Source of the DNA: Vandiemenella viatica
Lineage: Eukaryota; Arthropoda; Insecta; Orthoptera; Morabidae
DNA length: 64,000 nt
Assembly (NCBI GenBank): GCA_031002005.1
Contig: CM061920.1
Coordinates: 119,464,095 to 119,528,094 of the forward strand
Direction of reading: 5' to 3'
Program-made: the position numbers and the translations under genes
In this document: piece after piece, positions 10,440 to 22,449 of the stretch
Layout: each line of letters begins with the position of its first letter
Numbering within the stretch: position 1 is the stretch's first letter
Notes under the pieces: generated by a model
The model's input: the letters and a program-made list of their open reading frames with translations, nothing else
What the model was told of the DNA's origin: nothing
Databases searched by the model: none

Positions 10440-10850
10440 AGAGAGCAGAAAAATAAATGCTATGCTATGTTGATGAAACCTCTGTTGTGTGGCCCCATGG
10501 ACAAAGTGCCCATGACAAGTTCCTGGATTAGATAAACAAAGCATACCCTAAAATTAATTTCACTATGGAAACGGAGGAACAAGGACAGCTGCCGTTCCTA
10601 GATGTGCTAGTAGCCAAACGTGATGACGGTAACTTGGGACACACAGTTTATCGGAAGCTGACACATAAAAAGAGATATCTACATGCCGTGTCGCACCACC
10701 ATCCAACGACAAAAACAGGTATCCTGACGACTTTGTGCACAAGAGCGACGAAAGTGTGTGATGCAAGCAAGCAAATTGACAATGGAGCTAGAGTCACTGC
10801 AACACACATTCAGGTCCAAGAAAATCAATGAAGGCAGCAACAAACAGAGA
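10440..10850 (+). pseudogene. Penelope-like reverse transcriptase fragment (palm and thumb)
   Basis: The frame from 10453 to 10831 carries YVDETSVVWPHG, like the YVDDTFVVWPHG catalytic block (second Asp changed to Glu), then GQLPFLDVLVAKR, GHTVYRKLTHKKRYLHA and SHHHPTTK. These are standard landmarks of the Penelope RT family. One stop lies at FLD*INKAYP. It is followed directly by a pogo transposase fragment instead of its own GIY-YIG domain. Confidence 0.75.
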
Positions 10851-10871
10851 TTAAGAAGATACCGTTATCAC

Positions 10872-11265
10872 GTGGTTTTTGCAGCAACATTCTAGGGGAA
10901 ATCCAATTTCAGGTCCAATTCTTTATGAAAAAGCTAAAATCTTAGCTCAGAAACTTGGTTATTCATTCTTTAAAGCAAATAAAGGCTGGATAAGAAATTT
11001 TAAATCCAGGCACGGTGTCCGTGAAATAGATTAAGTGGCGAGAAGTTATCAGCAGACTCGAAATCTGCAGAAGATTTTATTGACAAATTTGAAGCTGTAG
11101 CAGACGCCCATGATCCTGAGTTTTTGTACAACACCAATGAAACCAGTCTTGTTTGGAAACCACTTTAGCATCTAAAAGGGAGTGTAGTGCTCCAGGACAT
11201 AAAGTTAGTAAATACCGCGTTACGGTGCTTCATTATGCGAACTATACAGGAAGCCATAAAATACC
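10872..11265 (+). pseudogene. Pogo/Jerky-type transposase fragment, N-terminal half
   Basis: Frames shifting across the segment give QQHSRGNPISGPILYEKAK, then FFKANKGWIRNFKSRHGVRE, GEKLSADSKSAEDFI, and DPEFLYNTNETSLVWK, then a block like APGHKVSK.RVTV.H.AN..GSHKIPL. These are the CENP-B-type helix-turn-helix and the first part of the DDE domain of pogo elements. The catalytic NADET motif is changed to NTNET. The remaining DDE region is missing; Penelope sequence starts instead. Confidence 0.7.
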
Positions 11266-11925
11266 CCTTGTAGGACCGGAGTATGGCAAGAAGGCAATGC
11301 GATCCTGTGGCTCGTTCTCGGTTGCCTTCCGTCGAGGATTGGCAGAGTTCTGGCCAGAAACGGGATTAAGACCATCTTCCTGCCGCCACGGAAGCTGAAG
11401 AACATCTTGCGCTCCCCCAAGGACGACCTGGCACTCCGAACACTGGGAGTTTATAGCATTCCATGTGAATGCGGTAAGAGATACATTGGCCAGACGGTAC
11501 CGTGTATTAACCAGCGATGTCTGGAATACTCCCGCCACGTGCGTCTGGGGCAGAGCGAAATATCGGTGGTGGCGGAACATAGCCTGGAACAAGGCCATGG
11601 CTTCGATTTTGAGAATACCAGGATATTGGCGCGTACAAGGAACTTCTGGGACAGTATTCTCACAGAAGCAGTTGAAATTCGTACCACGCGCAATCTCGTC
11701 AACCGGGATGGTGGATACCAGCTGAGTGAAGCGTGGGCACCTGTCATTAATGCAATACGTCGTGAGCGTGCCGAAGTGCACAGCACGGTGGCCGCGGACC
11801 AACTGCACCCACGCCAGCCTCCTACCGGTGCCAATCGCCCCTCCACACCCTACGCGCCGACCGAACCAGCCAACCAGCTGCGCGCACGGTGCCTGGGATC
11901 ACTGAAATATCATATGTAAACACCT
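11266..11925 (+). pseudogene. Penelope-like GIY-YIG endonuclease domain
   Basis: After a short shifted piece matching the Penelope linker (ARTGIKTIFLPPRKLKN-like), the frame 11407-11919 gives GVYSIPCECGKRYIGQT, then RHVRLGQSEISVVAEHS, FENTRILAR, EAVEIR and LSEAWAPVI. This is the full order of the GIY-YIG domain of a Penelope family that differs from the copies at 25 and 27 kb. The frame is intact for 170 codons and is GC-richer than its surroundings. Confidence 0.75.
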
Positions 11926-11944
11926 TGTTTACTTGGCTAGTCTC

Positions 11945-12525
11945 CCAAGAAGACTATATCCAGAAACATTATTTTGAAAATTCCTGGATGTTCAGAAGTT
12001 AGTGCTGAAGATACACAAAAGTGGGTGGTGTGTGATTCGTCAGACCCTGGGTATGAAATTCTAAATGATGAACTTATTGAAAGTGTGAGAGAAGAAAATG
12101 TCGAGGAAGATGATGACCTTAATGTCAAAGTTGAAGCAGACACGGCACCATCAGCTAGTCAAGCATTTGCCAGCCTTGAAACTGTGTTGAAGTGGATGGG
12201 GCATCAGCCCAAGTGTGACCACAAGCAACTTCTCACCTGAAAACGGATGAATTCAATCAAACAGCTTACTTTGACCCAGATGTTCAGAAGGCAATGACGG
12301 TACATACATATTGTACTAATGTACAGCACTTGTAAGTACTCCTTAACATGTAAAAGTATTGCCTTTTTATTTAATTAATTAAAAAGCTGTTTTTCTTTAA
12401 AAATATTTTTTTCCCCATTTTTAACACACATACAGTAATTAATAGAAATAAACCCTTTTTCAGAAAAATGCAATTATTCGAATGGGGTCTGGCCCCAATT
12501 GCTTCAGATAATTGGAGTTCTACTG
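11945..12525 (+). pseudogene. Pogo/Jerky transposase C-terminus and right terminal inverted repeat
   Basis: The frame from 11974 to 12240 carries YEILNDELIESV, an acidic stretch and ASLETVLKWMGHQ.KCD..QLLT, typical of the C-terminus of pogo/Tigger proteins. The element ends at 12525 with a Tigger-like terminal repeat (minus strand CAGTAGAACTCCAATTATC) followed by TA. No matching left end was found. Confidence 0.65.
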
Positions 12526-12527
12526 TA

Positions 12528-14165
12528 CTAGGTGATCTGGGAAGGGGATTTCACAAACCGAGTCGGGTCCATCTGTCTAAACTTCGGGCCCCGGTCACCA
12601 CCATTAACATTGGTAGCAGATGGTGATGCTACTGCTGCCACAGCACATGGTGGTATTGGATTTTTTTTTTTTTACTGTTATTGTTTGTGGGTCCTGTTTG
12701 ACAGCTGCTGGTGTTGAGGTTGCAGATGTGTTCCTACCGACGTCCGCGGTCTTAGATGTTACGACCTTAGCTGATTTTGCACTGCATTTAAATTGAAATG
12801 AGCATGACATGTTTGTGCTCATGCCTGCAATGGAGGTCTGGTTAGTAACACACTGTTTCCCGGCGGGAGTTGAAGCCATCCTAGCAAAGCTAGTCCTCAA
12901 AATTGGAGCAGTGAGTAACTTGACCTTCTTTGCTTCTGCATAAGGAATCTACTCTTTGGTCTTCAACTCCTGTATTTTGCACTCCTCAAGATACACATGA
13001 CACAGGGTACAATCCGGAGCCGTTGACTCACACCTGTGGGAGTGGGTAACTGATGCCCGGCTCATCTGCTCCCTTGCCGCATCTACCAGGGTTAGGATTT
13101 CCCTTACAAGGTGCTTGGTGTGTCCGAACCTCTGGCACTGGAAACAGCGCATCGGGTCCAAAACATATGGGCGGATGTTCAGGTTGATACATCCTTCTTT
13201 AATTGTTTTGGGAAACAAAGGAGTGTCTAACGCCAGGATGAAGGAGGCAGTCTTTTAAAGACTGCCGTTTACCATTCGTGTAATCCGACACACATCGACC
13301 ACTTTTTGATCTACCCACTCTTTAACAAGTTCCTCCGAACCTATTTCAATTATCAGGGCAGGTGACAACGCATTTGCTGCTGTTCAGATATTTGTGGAGT
13401 TTGCATTTAATGGCGAACTTCCCGAACTATTAAGGAGCTGAGTCGCCTGTCTACTGTTGGATGTTTCCAGCAGCAGTACCCCATTTCTCAGTTTCTTCAC
13501 CGAATTTAGTGCCTCTGTAAGATTCTCGAGAACCTTTGAGATATAAAACTATGAAACTTTCTGAAAATTTCCTTCGAGCCTTTCCATTACAATAAAAGTG
13601 TTCGCAAGCAAACAAACTTTTCCAGAACAGTCGCCTTTGGAAACGGGAGGGCTGTTAACCCTGACCTGCTTCTTCGAATTATGGGTATTTGAAGTTTCTT
13701 GCGGCACACCCATGCTGCAGGAAGTAGAAACTTTTTTATTAGGAGTTTTGGTTTTGTTGAAATTTGGTCCCATGAGTAAGGAGGAAAGGTTTGGTGGCAC
13801 ATACTTCCATTGCATTCCCACTGCACTAATACAATAAAGGTGCGCAGGTGCTCCTGAGGTTGCATGCTGGTGAGTGATTGTCTCATCACCCATTCACTTC
13901 CTTGGCCTGTTTCAAACCTTGAGGTTGAGGGTTTTTTCCCCAGAGGTTTATTCCACCCTCACAATCCAGGCGAAGAAGCCAAGATCCCCGCTCTCCTAAA
14001 CAAGCAACATTCCACCATCACGCCCTAAGGTGGTCGTTAAAGCATAGTAGAAGTTTACATTGTGGGAAACTTGCAGTGCTCACGTTTCCAGCTCGGGAAC
14101 TGCGGGTTCACTAAACCTGTTACCTGCACTTGCGTACTAGGCCCCTGCGGGTGGACCATCCAGGA
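12528..14165 (-). pseudogene. I-type LINE, 5' UTR and ORF1 (truncated copy)
   Basis: The 5' leader (14165-13900) aligns with the leader of the second copy at 63400-63620. ORF1 starts at an ATG at 13893 and is broken by shifts. A later block reads SINLNIRPYVLDPMRCFQCQRFGHT, a CCHC knuckle without all its ligands, followed by ECKIQELKTKE. The last part (12900-12604) is Thr/Ser/Val-rich. In full elements ORF1 is the RNA-binding protein that precedes ORF2. Here nothing of ORF2 remains; the copy abuts the pogo end at 12527. Confidence 0.7.
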
Positions 14166-14204
14166 ATTCACTTGGGGCGATTTTTTTAAATAAAAAAAAA
14201 ACTT

Positions 14205-14277
14205 TATCTGGATGAAGATTTGAACCTTTATCATTCCAAATACAAGGCCAGAGAGTGATCACTCACCCACTACACTT
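14205..14277 (-). repeat. SINE head fragment
   Basis: Plus-strand ATCTGGATG..GATTTGAACC and AATACAAGGCCAGAG match the tRNA-like head of the SINE family at 37407, with the body lost. Confidence 0.5.
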
Positions 14278-14280
14278 AAT

Positions 14281-15180
14281 GCGTTAATTTCAATTGCTTG
14301 AAATAATAATACTATGTGGAATGATTTTAAATTAGCTAGTTACAGTAATACTAGGAGATCACCAGATCCCAGAAGATGCATTTAAAACAGTTGCTTTTAC
14401 TATAAGGCTGATTTACCAACACTTTCTGCCAATTATTATATGGGGCACTAGTGGTTTTTGAATTGTGACTAAGTCATAATCAGCAGTTTTTTAAAAATAT
14501 TTCTGAGAGTAGTACCTTTTAGAATTCTCACTGCATTTGTGCCATCTTGTCTATACACCGACTCCAAATTATAAGGTCAAATCGTGCGCAGGAGTAACTT
14601 CTTTAGAAGTGGTTATTGTTTGGGCTTTGTCACACTTTGATGTTGAGGTCATTAGTGTGGTAACAAAAAATTGGCATTGTGGCTAAACCTAAACAAATCC
14701 AAATTATATGACTGACTGTAAAGACAACATCCATGCAGACAGCAAAATAAGATAAAACAATAGAACATTGGCTATAAAGAAGCCATAAAACCCAAAATTC
14801 TACAGTATCTGGTTGGCTCTAAAAGCCCAACCAGATGTAAAACACATTAAAACAATGTATTTTCAGTGTGGTTTTACAGAAGACATTACTTCATTACATA
14901 ACCCTTCATAAAATAATAATAATAAAAAAAAAAGTCAACTTAGTTATGGGTAACAGTCATCTAACAAATATTACAACAGCACAATAGATCGATCAATCAA
15001 CCACACACACACACACACACACACATTAAAAAATAAGCTACTTAATGTTTCTTTATAAGGAATGTTAAACACTGATGTAGAAGCAGTTAACTTACTAAAA
15101 CATGTGGTAAGTAATATTCAAAACTTTAGCATTTTGAACATATGGCTAAATAAAATTATAAAATAATATTCAGCGACTGC
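14281..15180. other. Intron sequence with a (CA)n microsatellite
   Basis: I see no gene or classifiable repeat. A CA dinucleotide run occupies 15001-15026 and a short A-run lies near 14930. Confidence 0.5.
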
Positions 15181-15190
15181 TTACTCTCAC

Positions 15191-15300
15191 CTCTCCTTTC
15201 CTTTATTTCTTCTGCTTTGCCTTGTACCTGGATGCTTTTCTGCATATCTATCAGTGCGAGATGGACTAGTACGTAGTTCACGCACATTTAGACTTCTTGT
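15191..15300 (-). CDS. Internal exon of chromodomain gene: basic tail
   Basis: On the minus strand an acceptor (TTGTACTGTTCACAG) opens a 110-base exon closed by a near-perfect donor (GAGAG|GTGAGAGTAAG). Only one frame is open. It gives TRSLNVRELRTSPSRTDRY and then a Lys/Arg-rich stretch ending KGKE. The exon starts in phase 0, matching the phase-0 end of the chromodomain exon at 34725, and ends with two bases of a codon. Basic, Ser/Arg-rich tails after chromodomains often bind DNA or act as nuclear signals. The link to the chromodomain exon is inferred from phase and strand. Confidence 0.55.
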
Positions 15301-15439
15301 CTGTGAACAGTACAAGGAAACAAATTCAGAAAGAAAATTACGCCCAAGTGGATTGATCTGCTTCACTGTTTGATAGATTGTGTAATACTGAAGTTCTATA
15401 ATCTGCAACACAATGTTGGAATGTAAAGAAAGCATCAAC

Positions 15440-16699
15440 AGTTCCTTCCTGACAAATAATTTTATTGGAATCCGGTTTGTTCAATGCATTTAAAACCATA
15501 CAATTTCACTGAAACTAAGAACTAAAATACACCTCAAACGATTTTTATTCTATACTTGGAATCCAGTTTTTATAGTGTTGGAAATACATTACAAGCTGAA
15601 GATTCTTTTGTCACCTGTTATTAATAGTACTTCAATGTTGCAGGAATATTTGTGTGTGTTACACAGAAGTGATAGAAACAGGAAAACATACATGGATAAT
15701 GGATACCAAGAGACTTGATTATCATTTTATAAAAACAATGATAAAAAATAATAAAAAAGATAAAATGTGTCCATATGTGGTGAACATAGAGGTTTCACAT
15801 GTGAAATTTACACATTGGTTTGGGTTGGGATCAAGGACAGGCGAGTGAGCAAAATTAAGCAACATTACGAGAGCCACAACATGTAAAGTAGAGCACGAGT
15901 CTGCGATTCAGCAATTGTCAAGCGCCAAAACGAGAACTCAAGCCGGCACTATGACCACATTCAGTTCGCGGATGTTAGGGTTTGCCCTCTCCAGATAACT
16001 GGGGCGGATTGGCGGTTATCCTAGTAAAACCCTCAGCACAGCTAGGTCTGTCTTTCTGTTGTCGATCTGATTGTCACATTGCACAGCCAGGAGCTACCGG
16101 GCTCCACCTCGGAACGGAGCCATTGCAGCCATAAGATGTTCCCCAGCAAACCAACAGGTAGGCCCCACTGAAGAAAGAGTCGGGTTAGTTAGGCAGGAGT
16201 TCCAATGTATAGCAATAGTCCTGTTGTTTTGGGTTAGAGGTACCAATGTTGCAAAACTCACTCGCTCGCTCTCTCTCTCTCTCCTCTCATAATGTTGGTG
16301 GTGGTTAGCAAGGTGCCACTGCACCAGCTTTATCAGTTTCAGACAGTAATAGCTCAATGTGAGAGGTTATTCATAGCTATTTCCATTTATGTGTAAATAT
16401 ATGTATAGTTATTGTTATGCCTACAGAAACATGATATAAACATGTAAATATTAAACCATGATTAGCCCTGATTTCCCAAGTAATAATCCTCTCACAAGAC
16501 TCATATCTGAACATTGTCGACTTTGAAGTTCAACGCTTATCCACGAATCCCTTATGGCAATCTGTCCTTGTCTATAACCACTCGGCTGAACAGAGTGAGG
16601 GTCACCCCTAAGGGTGTCAGTCAGGTCACTATACATAATGTGTTGTGAATCAATATATTTCAACAACTGTATATTTCAAAGACTGCGTGATCATATCCG
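15440..16699. other. Unassigned intron sequence
   Basis: A GC-richer island from about 15850 to 16260 ends in a CT-rich run (16259-16285) and may be a transposon end or LTR piece, but I found no partner copy in the window. No coding frame is supported. Confidence 0.4.
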
Positions 16700-17310
16700 T
16701 GTTTGAAGAAGAGCAATTAAATAATGCGGAATATTTCAAATATTTTGGAAGCTGGACTGAAGAGAACTGAAGAAAAAGGATGAAAATAAATGGACGAGGA
16801 AGATGTGCAGATAGATTTTTTTTTGGAATACGGATGTTCCGCAAAAGAGTAAGGAGGCACTCTATTAAACCTACTTTATGCCAATTTTCACATATGGATC
16901 GGAAACCTGAGTGATAAAGGAGGGGGACAATGGGAGAGTACAAGCTATGGAAATGAAATTTCAGAGGAGTAGAGTAGGAGTAACGAGATGCATCAAAATA
17001 AAGAATGAGAGAATCAAAGAGCTGGTCAAGAAGGAACTGCTACAAATATAGGTTACAGCGGAATGAGCATGTAAGGAGAATGGGAGAGAAGATACCAAGA
17101 ACATGCTGTACATGGAACTGAAAGGGAAGAGACCCAGAGGAAGACCGAGGGACAGATGAGTGAAAGTTGTTAAAAAATGTGTAGAAGAAAGAGGAGGAAA
17201 TTGGGTGATGATGGAAGAAGAGAGATGGTGGATGGACAGGAAGCACTGGAGAGGCTTTTGTTCCCAGTGGACTCTGCCAGCAGTTGAAAGTTGCTCTAGA
17301 TGATGATGAT
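16700..17310 (+). pseudogene. LINE 3' end (RT C-terminal region)
   Basis: A broken frame gives AEYFKYFGSW, then YGSET.VIKEGD, a helix with MEMKF, RIKELVKKELLQ, EHVRRMGE.IPR, ELKGKRPRGRPRDRWVKVVKK and a Trp-rich end. This is the C-terminal block seen in many arthropod LINEs with the GHV.RM and RGRPR.RW signatures. It ends in a GAT microsatellite at 17301-17312. Confidence 0.7.
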
Positions 17311-17607
17311 GATTGTAGGTTTGTTTCAATGTAACATAAAAACTTCTAAAAATATTTTGATAGCATTTTCCTAGTCTCAAAGTTTAGAGACAGACCTAAT
17401 ATCTGTGGTGTCTTACTTCACCTGGTTAGAAAGAATGAAATTAAAATCAATCCATAATAGAAAGATTCCAAAGATACAATACCACCCAAAGACTGGAACT
17501 CCACCAAAGATAAAAAAATTCATAACAGTACTTGTCCAGACCGGATAGATCATGTACCTCTATATACATGGAATAAGATGTCAGTAAATGGCGATTCTGA
17601 AGCAACT

Positions 17608-18705
17608 TGCACCGATAAGCCAAAACATTATGACCGCTGCCCACAGTGAGACTGAATTCAAGTAAATCATGTGATAAGGGAGGTATTTAAGTTGATCAGA
17701 GAAACATGTGAAATCATTCTAGATGAGGTATATGTGGCAAATGATAAAATCCACTGACATAGGTGACTTTGATAAAGGGAAGATATTTATGGCCTGGCAC
17801 ATGGGAAAGAACATCTCAGAAATGGTGAGTCTAGTCAACTGTTCGCACGTTACTGTAGTAAGCATCTATACAAAAATTGTTGAAAGATGGGGAAATTGCA
17901 ACTGGTTACAAGGTGATGGACATCCAAGCCTCAACAAAAAAAGAAGAAATCAGAAGCTTGCCCATTCTGTAAAGCGGGATAGGGCAATCTGTGATAAGAG
18001 TACAATTGTTTTGGAGCACACCAATCAGCACACATTGTTCAAGATGTGGCTCTGCAGAAGACTGCCCCACGTGTTCCCATTTTGAACCAATGATATTGTC
18101 AATTACGATTGCTGAGCAAAAGATCATCAGGATTAGACAATCAATGGAAATGTGTCACCTGGTCACATGAATCACATTTCTTGTTACACCAGATGTGTGT
18201 CTGTATATGCTGTCTTCAAGGCATGGCGCCACAGATGCAGGCAGGAGGGGGCAGTATTATGCTATGAGTGACAATCGCCTTGTCTTTTATATGACCTGTA
18301 GTAGGCACCATAACTGTAGACTACTTGAAAATTATTGCGAACCACCTGCATCCCCTTCATGTTTCAGGTCTACCACAACCGCGATGGCATCTTCCAGCAG
18401 GATAACTGTATGTTTGACCAGGGCATACTACAGTGGTATCAGGGGCATTTAGTGAACTCATGTCATCAAATTTACCTGTTCGCAACCAGACAGATAACAT
18501 TTGGGATGCTATTGGGTGTCAATTATGCATCCACAAACCACTGTTGTGTGACCTTTGTGTAAACATCTTGTGCAGATACCTCTGGAAATCTACCCAGGAT
18601 GTCAAATGCATGTCATGCCCTATCACTGCTGTATTGCATTCCAAAAGTGGACCAACATGTTATTAAGCAAATACTCATAATGTTTTGGCCAATCACTATA
18701 AGTAT
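17608..18705 (+). mobile_element. Degenerate Tc1-like transposon
   Basis: Ends at about 17608 and 18705 carry matching inverted repeats (AAGCCAAAACATTATGACC on the left; GGCCAAAACATTATGAG on the right, minus strand). The inside holds Tc1-like transposase remnants in several frames: an HTH-like start near 17723, then DGYFQQDN-like (DGIFQQDNCMFDQ) with the second catalytic Asp, and an SNLPVRNQTDNIWD stretch like the SPDLNPIENLWD block. It has many stops and is inactive. Confidence 0.7.
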
Positions 18706-19483
18706 TATTAAAAACTAAATTTTTCATGTTATTATGATACATTCAGCACTACAAACGAACAAGTTTCTCTGACAATAGAGCATTGATTGCTTTTGCAGTT
18801 TTGATATTCAGTAATCCATTTCTGATATTGCATAATTTTTCTTCGTTGATACTACTATTGTTGAATGATTTTCTGTTTAACATTTCTTGAAAGTGCACAA
18901 TGAATACTTCACTTTTTATCAATTGGACATTATTCACAAAACATTACACGCATATTTCTTAATGGGTAGACAAGAATACTGTAGAAGTAAATCCCAGGCC
19001 ACCTCCTTATTTGTAGGGCGGAAATGAGTTATTTAAATAAAACAAATGGTTCAACTGACATGAAATTTTAAACACAAGTTTCAAAGTGTCAGAGTAAAAC
19101 CATGTAGGGATAACTGCTCTGAATGACAACCACCACTAAGACATTTGCGAATGTGACTGGGATGAATCTAATTAACTTGAAACATATGATTCTCAATGGG
19201 CGACTAAAAATACTTAAGGAATAATTTCAACCCTAATCATACCAGGTAATGCTGGATACTCTACCAATTTTAACGAAAACTACTATCATTTTACTTTATT
19301 TATGTATTTTGTAAATTTCAAACACGATTTGTATTTTCTGTAACAATGTTTAGTAATGAGTTGTATTGTTTAATTAGTGATTTATGCATCGTCAAGCTTT
19401 TGGCAACATTTTCTAGATTGTTACACTCCATTTCATATGAAGTGCAGTAAGCTTATAAAAGGTATTTAGCGTGCATGTCCACA
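18706..19483. other. No gene recognised
   Basis: AT-rich intron without a supported frame or repeat partner in the window. Confidence 0.4.
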
Positions 19484-19688
19484 GACTCTTATTACATATT
19501 GCTTTACGCCTCATTGACATCGAGGTCATTAGAGGCGGGATGGGATTGGGGACTAGGAAAAGGAAGGAATTTGGCCATGGCCTTTATCATGGAAAACCCA
19601 AATCTGGATGCGCGGACAGTAACTCGAACCGGCATCCTACCAAATGCAAGACCAGAGCGTTAACCGCTCACCCACGACGCTCGGTTTC
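19484..19688 (-). repeat. tRNA-derived SINE
   Basis: Same family as 37407-37656: the plus strand holds GGCCATGGCC, GGAAAACCCAAATCTGGATG, CTCGAACCGGC (B box) and, at the end, GACGCTCGGT (5' start of the SINE on the minus strand). Confidence 0.75.
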
Positions 19689-19689
19689 A

Positions 19690-20389
19690 GACTCAAACAA
19701 CATGTAATTATCATGAAGACACATCACTAAACCCCTTTCTCTGTTTAAAGCTAACAATCTGTGTTTAGGATAAATCTTTAGTGACTTTCAGGCTCTGTGT
19801 ACAGCAGTCAACAAAAAATTACTAAATGAAGTTTCTTCAATTATTAACTGCTCATAATAGTTAAGGTTTTGATGGAAGCATAAAGCATCTTGTGATCAGA
19901 ATAAACTGATAACGAATAAAAGATCAACTACGGAACGGAAGCCATAGTGTCAAGACATGGATAGACATGTACACAGAGAAAGCAATGAGATTTTTGGGCT
20001 TATACCCTGACAGTGAGGTAGCAGCATGATGGAGGATGGCAGCTAACTGAAGGCGCAGACCTGTTGGTTGGTGGCTCTAGGTGGGGAAAAGTCAACAAGG
20101 CAAGAAAAAGTGGGAGTTGGTGGCATAAACTTGAGAATTGTAAACAACCATGGGAACTAGTCACAGGAAGGTGAAAGGAGTCAGCAGAAAATATGTTCCA
20201 GTATAATTTTTGTATAAATATAAAACAAATTAATAAAAACTCAAAGATATTACACATTACTAAAAAATTATCTCTGGCGAGTGGTGGTTCATGTGGGATT
20301 TGATAGAAAGGGTGGGGAATGGGTGGAAAAGAATTTATCTTGAATGAAGACCTGATGGCTCTCTGGTACCGAGTTTACATTGGTAATCC
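19690..20389. other. No gene recognised
   Basis: Mixed sequence with one GC-richer patch (20010-20170) and no supported coding region or repeat partner. Confidence 0.35.
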
Positions 20390-20602
20390 AGTTCCCAGCT
20401 CCAGAGCTCAAAGATGCTGCTTTTGTATGAGGATTTTCAGAAAGCTTTTAACATAAAAAAAAAAAACCTTTTAGGGAAGATTCGAGTGTACCGCATGTAG
20501 GATCAGATTTGTGTATGGATACTTTTCAAATGGCCGGTCACATTATGTCATTTTTGATGGGAAAGCCTCTTCTAATCTAGGTGTTTCTTCGGGCATTCCT
20601 GG
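20390..20602 (+). pseudogene. LINE reverse transcriptase fragment
   Basis: A broken frame gives DFQKAFN followed by a short A-run, then YFSNGRSHYVIFDGKASSN and LGVSSGIP. This matches the RT block from DFSKAFD to GVPQGS of Jockey/CR1-like LINEs. It stops abruptly where the hAT-like sequence begins. Confidence 0.6.
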
Positions 20603-21636
20603 TTAGTATTTACATGATCTTACGTATTATTTTGTTCTTGCTTTAATTCGCCTTATATCATTAATAGAGCGTTCTGGTAGCTCAGTGCCTAAGGCCCTTG
20701 CTTTCAAAAACGTTCGCTGCTCCTGCCCCAGGCACGAATCCTGGCAGGAGCAGGAATTTTAAGAGTTGTGTTTATTCATATGAGCTATGCCAGGACGCTC
20801 CTTGGTTCGGATTCCACGTTAAACTGTAGGTCCCAGAGGAAAAGAACTGGCCGTCCTACCTCTGACACAATGGCTTAATATGCCTCCTTCGGGAGGATCA
20901 AACCAACCTTCGGGTTGTGGACTCAGTTAAGTTAAGTTTATATCATTAATACAAAAAAGCTATAAAGCGTATAATTATCACTATTCACATTTTTGCTGGC
21001 ATTGGCATCTTGAATCTAGGCTATTGTTTTGATATTAAAGGTTAAATTTTTCTCAAAAGAAGTTCAAAACCAGCTTGTGACATTCTACAACACTTCGAAG
21101 ACTCTCCACAAATTCAATTTTTTTGGAACATCTGTTTCACACTATGCTTGAAATTGTAAAACTGTTTAGTGAAACATAAAAACACCTTTATGAACTTACT
21201 ACTCTATGATTGCTGTTTTATTCAGTAAAAAATATAACTTCTGAGTTTACATGTAGTACTATAATTCTGATTTAGATGTCATCCACTTTTTTTTAAATAT
21301 AATTTCGAATGCTGAGTTCCAGACAGTTCATGTCAGCGCTTGCGTACGAACATCTCGTCGCCCTATCTCGATGAGACGCGAGACAAGATGCAAGTTGCTA
21401 GTGTAAATGCGGCATTTGTTGGCTATTTTATGTCAAAAATATATAAGCTGAATTATTTAATGCAAAAGTTCAATATTAAAATAAATTATCAAAAAATTTC
21501 CAAATTTTGGGTTGTTGCAATTAAAATTCCCTGATAATTTTTGAGATTACTTGTATTCCCTGATAGTTCCATGATATTTCAAGGTTGCTTTAAATTCCCT
21601 GATAATTCCAGATTTTCCAGGTCTGTGGCCACCCTG
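20603..21636 (+). mobile_element. hAT-like non-autonomous element, left-truncated copy
   Basis: From 20603 this matches the right two-thirds of the complete element at 44621-46177, including the right end GTGGCCACCCTG (21625-21636). The left terminal repeat is missing. It carries a SINE insertion that the other copy lacks. The short frame at 21340-21534 is shared with the other copy (45859-46086) but has no known domain. Confidence 0.7.
20666..20937 (+). repeat. tRNA-derived SINE, second family
   Basis: A 272-bp insertion flanked by the 13-base duplication TTATATCATTAAT (20653-20665 and 20938-20950). It has a tRNA-like promoter: A-box region TGGTAGCTCAGTGC and B-box region GGCACGAATCCTGG. 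The paralogous site near 45500 has a single copy of the target, confirming insertion. Confidence 0.85.
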
Positions 21637-21823
21637 AATTAGCTTTAACTTCCATATTACGTCATTTCCTAATGATTGTGAGTAGTTTTATACAAGTTAC
21701 AATGGTTTTCCTATTATTTTGATTGTCAGTTGGATTGTTAACACTCGAGAAATGTATGTTCTGGATGTTTCTCTAGGGACAATTTAAAACTCATGGAAAT
21801 GGCAAGCCATGTAAATTTTGGTA

Positions 21824-22262
21824 CAGTAGGAGTCCGATTATCCGAGGTAAACGGGACTGGGAACACCTCGGATAACGAAAAACTCTGATAACTGGAGGTC
21901 AAGGAAAGAGGTTACAATGAATCAAAAAACGCATTGAAACTGAAATAATAAAATTTATTTAGTTGTTTTTTTGTACATTAATTACAATCACTTGCCAAAA
22001 AAGTCTTTAATTGTCTTCTGTGCCATAATTTTGTTTATCTTCTTAGCGAAGTATAGCACCAACGCTGTAGCAGCATTATGTCGGCTGCTGTGCTTTCTAC
22101 TAGACACAGCAACAAACGATACATGCAAGAGCTACAGTACCACGCTTAATATCGTACACACTCTAGTTGGAAAAATATTCCATATCTTCATAAATGCTCC
22201 CTATCATATTTCAAAAATTTGCCTCGGTTAACCCGGCGGCTCGGATAATCGGACTTTTACTG
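21824..22262. mobile_element. Pogo/Tigger-like MITE
   Basis: Starts CAGTAGGAGTCCGATTATCC and ends TCGGATAATCGGACTTTTAC-TG, an imperfect inverted repeat of at least 23 bp, flanked by TA (21822-21823 and 22263-22264). At 439 bp it is too short for a transposase; the frame 21971-22231 is not convincing. Confidence 0.8.
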
Positions 22263-22449
22263 TAATTGTTTTAGACTAGTCATCAGTATTTCTTAACAGC
22301 GGTCAATCATTTTTAAGAAGTTTATTCGCTGGAGTTTTTGTAATATACTTTACTTTCTCTGGATGAAGTCGATGCCTATCCATATTTTGTTGTGAAGATT
22401 TCAACATAAAAGTCAGATAAAAAGTATATCAATGGTCTTGTATTTCACT

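Noticed and set aside
11242..11846. Long minus-strand frames of 188 and 131 residues
   Set aside because: They are antisense to the GC-rich Penelope GIY-YIG frame, which carries the recognisable motifs.
16961..17380. A 139-residue minus-strand frame
   Set aside because: Antisense to a purine-rich LINE end; Ser/Phe/Leu-rich shadow.
20670..20760. Possible tRNA gene
   Set aside because: The A and B boxes belong to a SINE with a 13-base target duplication; no cloverleaf with proper acceptor stem is seen.
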